Origin: Octadecabacter antarcticus 307
Lineage (GTDB): Bacteria; Pseudomonadota; Alphaproteobacteria; Rhodobacterales; Rhodobacteraceae
DNA length: 64,000 nucleotides
Direction: 5' to 3'
Assembly (NCBI RefSeq): GCF_000155675.2
Contig: NC_020911.1
Location: forward strand, 486,501-550,500
Shown here: piece by piece, positions 60,024 through 64,000 of the stretch
Layout: each line of letters begins with the position of its first letter
Position numbering within the stretch: the first letter of the stretch is position 1
Notes under the pieces: model-generated
Seen by the model: the letters and a program-made list of their open reading frames with translations, nothing else
Told to the model about the DNA's origin: nothing
Database searches by the model: none
Program-made: the position numbers and the translations under genes

Positions 60024-60985
60024 ATGGCACAGCACTTTCTTCTTTCAGCAGCTTCCCGCACCACAAGCCTTCGTGCGATCTACAAGGCTGGCGAAACGCG
60101 GCGTACCGGACATTCTGCGAAATGCGCTGGCCTGAGACGCATGGCGAAGCTGTTTGCCCCCAGTGTACCCATGACGAGACTTACACGATTGCCACGCGCC
60201 GCAAGTTCAAGTGCAAGGCATGTGGGCACCAGTTCAGCGTCACGTCCGGCACGATCCTTGCATCACGCAAGATGGACTTTGTTGACCTGTTGGCAGCGAT
60301 ATTCATTCTGGTAAATGCGTCTAAGGGCGTTTCCATGGTGCAGTTGTCGCGCGATCTGGATTGCCAGTACAAGACAGCGTTCGTTTTGTCGCACAAGCTG
60401 CGCGAAGCCATGGCGCAAGAAATCCAGACAGGCGAAGTTCTGGAAGGTCACATTGAGATTGATGGTGCATATTTTGGCGGTCACATTCGCCCGCACAACA
60501 TGAAGTCCAAGCGCGTTGACCGTCGCCTCAAGCAGCACCAGACAGGCACACGCCGCGTTGTGGTAGCATTGCGTGAGCGTACAGGCCGCACATTGCCTTT
60601 CGTGTCCATGACTGAGGGCGAAGGCGTTGCGCTGGCAAACGAAAACGTATGCCGCACAGCTACAATGTCAGCCGACGAAGCGTCACACTGGGATGCACTG
60701 CACATGGGCTTTCACGTTGACCGCGTAAACCACAGCGAGATTTACAGCGACCACGGCAAGCACACAAACATGGTAGAAAGCTTCTTTTCCCGCCTTCGCA
60801 ACATGATCCAAGGGCAGCACCATGGCGTGTCGCCTCAGTACCTGCACCAGTATGCAAACCACTCCGCTTGGCTGGAAGACAACCGCCGCACAGACAACGG
60901 CACTTTGGCGCACATCATTGTCTCTAACGCGATGGACGCCCCTGTGTCACGCAACTGGAAAGGGTATTGGCAGCGGGCGGCTTGA
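60024..60985 (+). pseudogene. IS1595-family (ISXO2) transposase with an N-terminal frameshift
   Basis: Frame one gives MAQHFLLSAASRTTSLRAIYKAGE. At about 60093 (gaaacgcgg) one base appears to be missing, and the next frame continues RWPETHGEAVCPQCTHDETYTIATRRKFKCKACGHQFSVTSGTILASRKM (zinc ribbon). It then has the DDE-type core with GHIEIDGAYFGGHIRPHN, SDHGKHTNMVESFFSRLRNMIQGQHHGVSPQYLHQYANHSAWLEDNR. Apart from that indel the protein is complete. Programmed shifting is possible but there is no slippery motif. Confidence 0.88.
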
Positions 60986-61012
60986 GGCTAGACAGACCCA
61001 GAGAATTTCTGA

Positions 61013-61531
61013 TACTCATCCCCTTGTGCGTGTGTCGGGAGATTCATTGCGGCTTTCAGTTTTACCCTTGATAGCAATGAGTTATCAATTCGAGGCGCTA
61101 GTAAGGAAGATGAAGAGGTCATTACTTTTGACATTGGGTATGATGATGAAACGCATTCAACCTACAAGGTCCTTGTGGCCCTAACGCCAGTTACAGCGCA
61201 CCCGCCTGACTACAGAGAGCTATACTTTATATTACTTGAGTCAAAAAGTGACGAAAGTAGTGATGAATTTTCTGATGGGCTACACACAAAACGGTTCCTG
61301 TCAGATGATTGTCGTGCGGAGGTTCTTAGAGCGATTAGCTTCGCCGCGTTTAAAATGGTGGAGCGTTGCGCCCCAAATGTTCTCGTAATTAACACTCTTC
61401 AAACATATTTGCCGGATAAAGCATTGACCAAATATGATGTAATTTGTGAGGCCATCTGCTGTGCAGGCTATTCCTGTGGCAAAGTAGACAGCTACCACGG
61501 CTCAGAGCAATGGCAGCTTGTCAAAAATTGA
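61013..61531 (+). CDS. Unknown protein, start uncertain or 5'-truncated (transposon passenger)
   Basis: The frame is open from 61013 and looks coding from about 61049 (AFSFTLDSNELSIRGASKEDEEVITFDIGYDDETHSTYKVLVALTPV) through ELYFILLESKSDESSDEFSDGLHTKRFLSDDCRAEVLRAISFAAFKMVERCAPNVLVINTLQTYLPDKALTKYDVICEAICCAGYSCGK. There is no ATG or GTG before the GTG at 61175, so either that start is used or the 5' end was lost. I do not recognise the family. Confidence 0.6.
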   Translation, partial: YSSPCACVGRFIAAFSFTLDSNELSIRGASKEDEEVITFDIGYDDETHSTYKVLVALTPVTAHPPDYRELYFILLESKSDESSDEFSDGLHTKRFLSDDCRAEVLRAISFAAFKMVERCAPNVLVINTLQTYLPDKALTKYDVICEAICCAGYSCGKVDSYHGSEQWQLVKN

Positions 61532-61584
61532 CAATTAGTATCATGTACCTATATAACAGCAGACTGAAGCGAAGGAGTCGCACA

Positions 61585-61776
61585 ATGTCTACCGCACCAC
61601 TAAACAGAGATGAGCAAATAGATTTGATGCAAAATGCAGCTAGTCGCTTGGAATTCTTTGTCCAAAAGTGGAAGAAAAACGAGACCGTCGCCGAGATGCT
61701 TAGTGAACCTCATGTAGAGCTTACGGACGGTCAGGGTTACTCCAGAAGCGACGAGAAGCTAGAGCGTCTAGCATAG
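61585..61776 (+). CDS. Small unknown protein (transposon passenger)
   Basis: This 63-residue protein (MSTAPLNRDEQIDLMQNAASRLEFFVQKWKKNETVAEMLSEPHVELTDGQ...) has AAGGAG 13 bp upstream of its ATG. Acidic and helical; no family recognised. It follows the preceding unknown gene after 53 bp on the same strand, so they may be co-expressed. Confidence 0.6.
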   Translation: MSTAPLNRDEQIDLMQNAASRLEFFVQKWKKNETVAEMLSEPHVELTDGQGYSRSDEKLERLA

Positions 61777-61816
61777 AAATTACTGCCCTAGAGCCATCTA
61801 ACGTGGCTTTAGGGCG

Positions 61817-62080
61817 TCAGCTATTTTCGTGAACCCGCCACAAACACCCATCCGTCCCGAAGTCCTGCACCACATGCCCGCTATCCCTAAGCCGACACAG
61901 CGCCATATAGGCCCGCTGCACTGCACTCTTGCGCGACACCCCCACCAGTTCAGCCTGTATGACTTCAGCCACGTCTGATGTGGTGCATGGCAGCGCTGCC
62001 AACACGATCCGCCTGCACTTACCACGCGATAACGGCCTGTCGTGCATCCGCTGAGGCCTATCTACGCCCCTGAGCGTCAT
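61817..62080 (-). CDS. Winged-helix-like small protein (transposon passenger)
   Basis: The 87-residue frame includes MHDRPLSRGKCRRIVLAALPCTTSDVAEVIQAELVGVSRKSAVQRAYMALCRLRDSGHVVQDFGTDGCLWRVH. The pattern (helix, VAEVIQ...SAVQRAYMALCRLRDSGHV, then beta wing) suggests a winged-helix DNA-binding domain. Upstream, another frame reads MQDKTINNALLALYRTGEARSR (62157 downward), which may be the true N-terminus separated by a frameshift. Start uncertain. Confidence 0.6.
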   Translation of the reverse strand: MTLRGVDRPQRMHDRPLSRGKCRRIVLAALPCTTSDVAEVIQAELVGVSRKSAVQRAYMALCRLRDSGHVVQDFGTDGCLWRVHENS

Positions 62081-62252
62081 TAGGGCCTCTACGTGATCTT
62101 GCTTCTCCAGTGCGATACAGCGCCAGTAGCGCGTTGTTGATGGTTTTATCCTGCATGCCCTATTGTGATTCACATGGCGGGAAAGGTCAGCTATATTGTT
62201 GGTGCGTTTGATACATAAGGCCGGATATTTTTGAGACAAAGACAGCGGAAGG

Positions 62253-62846
62253 TTAGAGGGCCTTGCGCGCGTTGAGCGCGGCCGTGATCGTGCCGTCGTC
62301 AAGGTAGTCGAGTTCGCCGCCAACGGGGACACCTTGAGCCAAGGTTGTAACTTGTACGCCGTGCAATTCATCCGCTATGTAGTGTGCGGTGGTTTGGCCG
62401 TCGATTGTGGCCCCCAGCGCAAGGATCACTTCGGTGATGTGTTCGGTCGTGATGCGGTCGCGCAATTTCGGGATACGCAACTCATCGGGGCCAATGTCAT
62501 CAAGTGCGGACAATGTACCGCCAAGGACATGGTAGCGGCCTTTGAAAACGCCAGACCGTTCCATCGCCCAAAGGTCCGCCACGTCTTCGACGACGCAAAT
62601 TTGGCCGACGTTGCGTTTCTCGCTTTTACAAATCCCGCAAATTTCAGAGGTGCCGATATTGCCACAGTTCAGGCATTCGCGCGCAGTTGCCCCTACGATC
62701 GTCAACGCTTCTGCCAGCGGGTTCAGCAGTTGTCCGCGCTTTTTGATCAGGTGTAAAACGGCGCGGCGCGCTGATCTGGGGCCTAACCCTGGAAGGCGGG
62801 CCATTAGATCAATCAATGCGTCGATGTCTTTGGGGGCTTGGGTCAT
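62253..62846 (-). CDS. recR: Recombination mediator RecR
   Basis: The 197-residue protein has an N-terminal helix-hairpin-helix ([24 protein letters not shown]), a four-cysteine zinc site ([16 protein letters not shown]), a Toprim domain ([41 protein letters not shown]) and a C-terminal Walker-B-like [16 protein letters not shown]. With RecF/RecO it loads RecA at gaps. It follows ybaB and dnaX, the conserved bacterial order. Confidence 0.96.
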   Translation of the reverse strand: MTQAPKDIDALIDLMARLPGLGPRSARRAVLHLIKKRGQLLNPLAEALTIVGATARECLNCGNIGTSEICGICKSEKRNVGQICVVEDVADLWAMERSGVFKGRYHVLGGTLSALDDIGPDELRIPKLRDRITTEHITEVILALGATIDGQTTAHYIADELHGVQVTTLAQGVPVGGELDYLDDGTITAALNARKAL

Positions 62847-62943
62847 GGATGGACTGGTCTACTCCGGACAGGGGGGGGCGGCATGCGAATTGCGAAGGCA
62901 ATTTGCTACACCGCACGGGATAGAACGAATAGCGTTCGACCGA

Positions 62944-63288
62944 CTAAAATGGCAACTTCATATCGGCTGGAAGGCCCAAACCATCTGTCAGTTTCGCCAT
63001 TTCTTCCTGCGCCTTGTCAGATGCTTTGGATTGTGCATCTTTAATCGCCGCAAGGATCAGGTCTTCGACGACCTCTTTGTCGTCACCGTTGAAGATAGAC
63101 GGATCAATATCCAGCGCCTTAAGTTCACCCTTCGCGCTCGCCGTTGCCTTGACCAAACCCGCACCGCTGACCCCGACGACGACGATGTCGTGCAGGTCGT
63201 CTTGCAACTGGCCCATCTGCTTTTGCATCTCTTGGGCTTTTTTCATCATTCCGGCCATATCGCCGAGGCCACCTAGTCCTTTGAACAT
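62944..63288 (-). CDS. ybaB: YbaB/EbfC-family nucleoid-associated protein
   Basis: The 114-residue protein starts MFKGLGGLGDMAGMMKKAQEMQKQMGQLQDDLHDI at 63288, with CAGGAGAC upstream, and contains VVGVSGAGLVKATASAKGELKALDIDPSIF. YbaB forms tweezer-like dimers that bind DNA. A longer frame starting at 63345 is rejected. Located between dnaX and recR as in most bacteria. Confidence 0.94.
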   Translation of the reverse strand: MFKGLGGLGDMAGMMKKAQEMQKQMGQLQDDLHDIVVVGVSGAGLVKATASAKGELKALDIDPSIFNGDDKEVVEDLILAAIKDAQSKASDKAQEEMAKLTDGLGLPADMKLPF

Positions 63289-63351
63289 CACCGTCTCCTG
63301 AATATCTATTGCGGGATAGATAGGCAGCACGCGCGCAGGCTGCAAGGCGCG

Positions 63352-64000
63352 TTAGCTGTCTTCAAATGGATCCCATTCGTCGTCAACTTCCGGCAGTGCT
63401 TCGAGTTCGGCTTCCGCCTCAAGCGCTTTGGGGGTTCGAATGTCGGTGATTCTGGCACCAGGAAATTTCATCAGGACGGCCTGAACCAGCGGATGCGCCT
63501 TTGCCTTATCGCGCAGTGCGTTGTTTTCGGTGTCGCGAATTTCGGCAATCGTTGCGGCGCCGCCCTCGTTGACCAGCGTGACGGCCCAGCGATTGCCAGT
63601 CCAAGCTTGAAGGCGTGATCCTAGCCGCTGCGCGAGGTCGCTTGGCGCGCCTTTCGCGGGCACGAATTCGATGCGACCGGGTTGGTAGGCCGCAAGGCGC
63701 ATGCCGGTTTCGACTTCGACCAGCAATTTTACGTCGCGGTGGCGGCGGATCAGTTCGACGATGTGATCAAAGGTTGGATAATGTACCAGCGCCTCGTCTT
63801 CCGCCACGGCGAGAACCGCGCCACTGGCCGACGAAGATGGACCGCTGGGGCCAGAATGGGTTGGCGCAGCAGCGCTCGACTGCGCGTCGGTGTTCACGGC
63901 AGGGGCCGCGCGTGGGCCGCCACCGCCTCGGCCACCGGGAGAGCCACCGGGAGGCGGTGTTTCTTTGTCGAGCTTGCGCAAGAGTTCTTCAACGCTCGGC
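63352..64000 (-). CDS. dnaX: DNA polymerase III subunit gamma/tau, C-terminal part (cut by window edge)
   Basis: The frame runs open off the right edge with no start in view. The visible part begins with PSVEELLRKLD and a Pro/Gly/Ala/Ser-rich linker. It continues with the alphaproteobacterial tau C-terminal domain (FDHIVELIRRHRDVKLLVEVETGMRLAAYQPGRIEFVPAKGAPSDLAQRLGSRLQAWTGNRWAVTLVNEGG) and an acidic tail DDEWDPFEDS. The AAA+ clamp-loader domain lies outside. ybaB follows after 63 bp. Confidence 0.92.
   Translation of the reverse strand, partial: PSVEELLRKLDKETPPPGGSPGGRGGGGPRAAPAVNTDAQSSAAAPTHSGPSGPSSSASGAVLAVAEDEALVHYPTFDHIVELIRRHRDVKLLVEVETGMRLAAYQPGRIEFVPAKGAPSDLAQRLGSRLQAWTGNRWAVTLVNEGGAATIAEIRDTENNALRDKAKAHPLVQAVLMKFPGARITDIRTPKALEAEAELEALPEVDDEWDPFEDS

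Larger units (their letters stand above)
58884..62223. mobile_element. IS1595-family (ISXO2-type) transposon with passenger genes, 3.34 kb
   Basis: Inverted repeats sharing CGGCCTTATGTATCAAACG (21 identical bases, about 25 with one mismatch) form the two ends. They are flanked by gatattta (58876-58883) and gatatttt (62224-62231), an 8-bp target duplication with one mismatch, as expected for IS1595. Inside are a frameshifted IS1595 transposase and five other reading frames: a membrane protein, a DUF6471 HTH protein, two unknowns and a winged-helix-like protein. It sits between trcR and recR. Confidence 0.85.

Overview
The window looks like chromosome from an alphaproteobacterium of the Rhodobacterales (roseobacter group). 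The protein families, the dnaX-ybaB-recR order, the TrcR-type DUF1013 regulator, a SmoEFGK-like polyol operon and the moderately GC-rich coding sequence all point that way. An IS-rich, Octadecabacter-like genome is my guess from the insertion sequence load; the species cannot be fixed from the sequence alone.

Layout. Positions 1-0.9 kb hold the 3' end of an IS110-family element. From 0.9 to 40.0 kb the window is ordinary chromosome packed into short operons: cinA-like/GNAT/AhpD-like/OmpA; sfsA and map; a reductase/rsmD/HAD set; peroxiredoxin; phhB with a FemAB-like protein; GDPD and RidA; a type I secretion membrane-fusion protein/ABC pair; mlaA-mlaC; a class A penicillin-binding protein; glnK-amtB; sseA with an aromatic aminotransferase; smpB; dapA; a lytic transglycosylase; mnmD with a divergent MnmC2-like oxidoreductase; a ThDP enzyme, a class III aminotransferase, two tandem Lin0512 proteins, a hydrolase and cobO. 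From 40.1 to 42.0 kb an IS5-family element is interrupted by an IS200 element and by many short palindromes, next to tRNA-Arg(CCT). From 42.3 to 51.5 kb lie a LacI regulator and a complete polyol uptake and oxidation operon (ABC transporter, sorbitol-type SDR, mannitol dehydrogenase) under a second LacI regulator with visible palindromic operators. From 51.6 to 57.2 kb is an IS scrapyard: IS30, a broken IS481, IS3 and a broken IS1182. From 57.2 to 64 kb come a frameshifted RNase T2, trcR, a 3.3-kb IS1595-family transposon carrying passenger genes, and recR, ybaB and dnaX.

The most striking finding is a family of about eleven 37-42 bp palindromic insertions. They have conserved ends (CAYTGCCCGGCA ... 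GAGAGGG) and a hypervariable, covarying hairpin core. All lie inside insertion sequences. They sit as clean insertions without target duplication: five to six in one IS5 transposase gene, two in an IS481 gene, one in frame in an IS3 orfB, one in an IS1182 gene and one in the IS110 flank. One copy is inserted inside another. A second notable object is the IS1595-family transposon at 58884-62223, bounded by inverted repeats and a near-perfect 8-bp target duplication.
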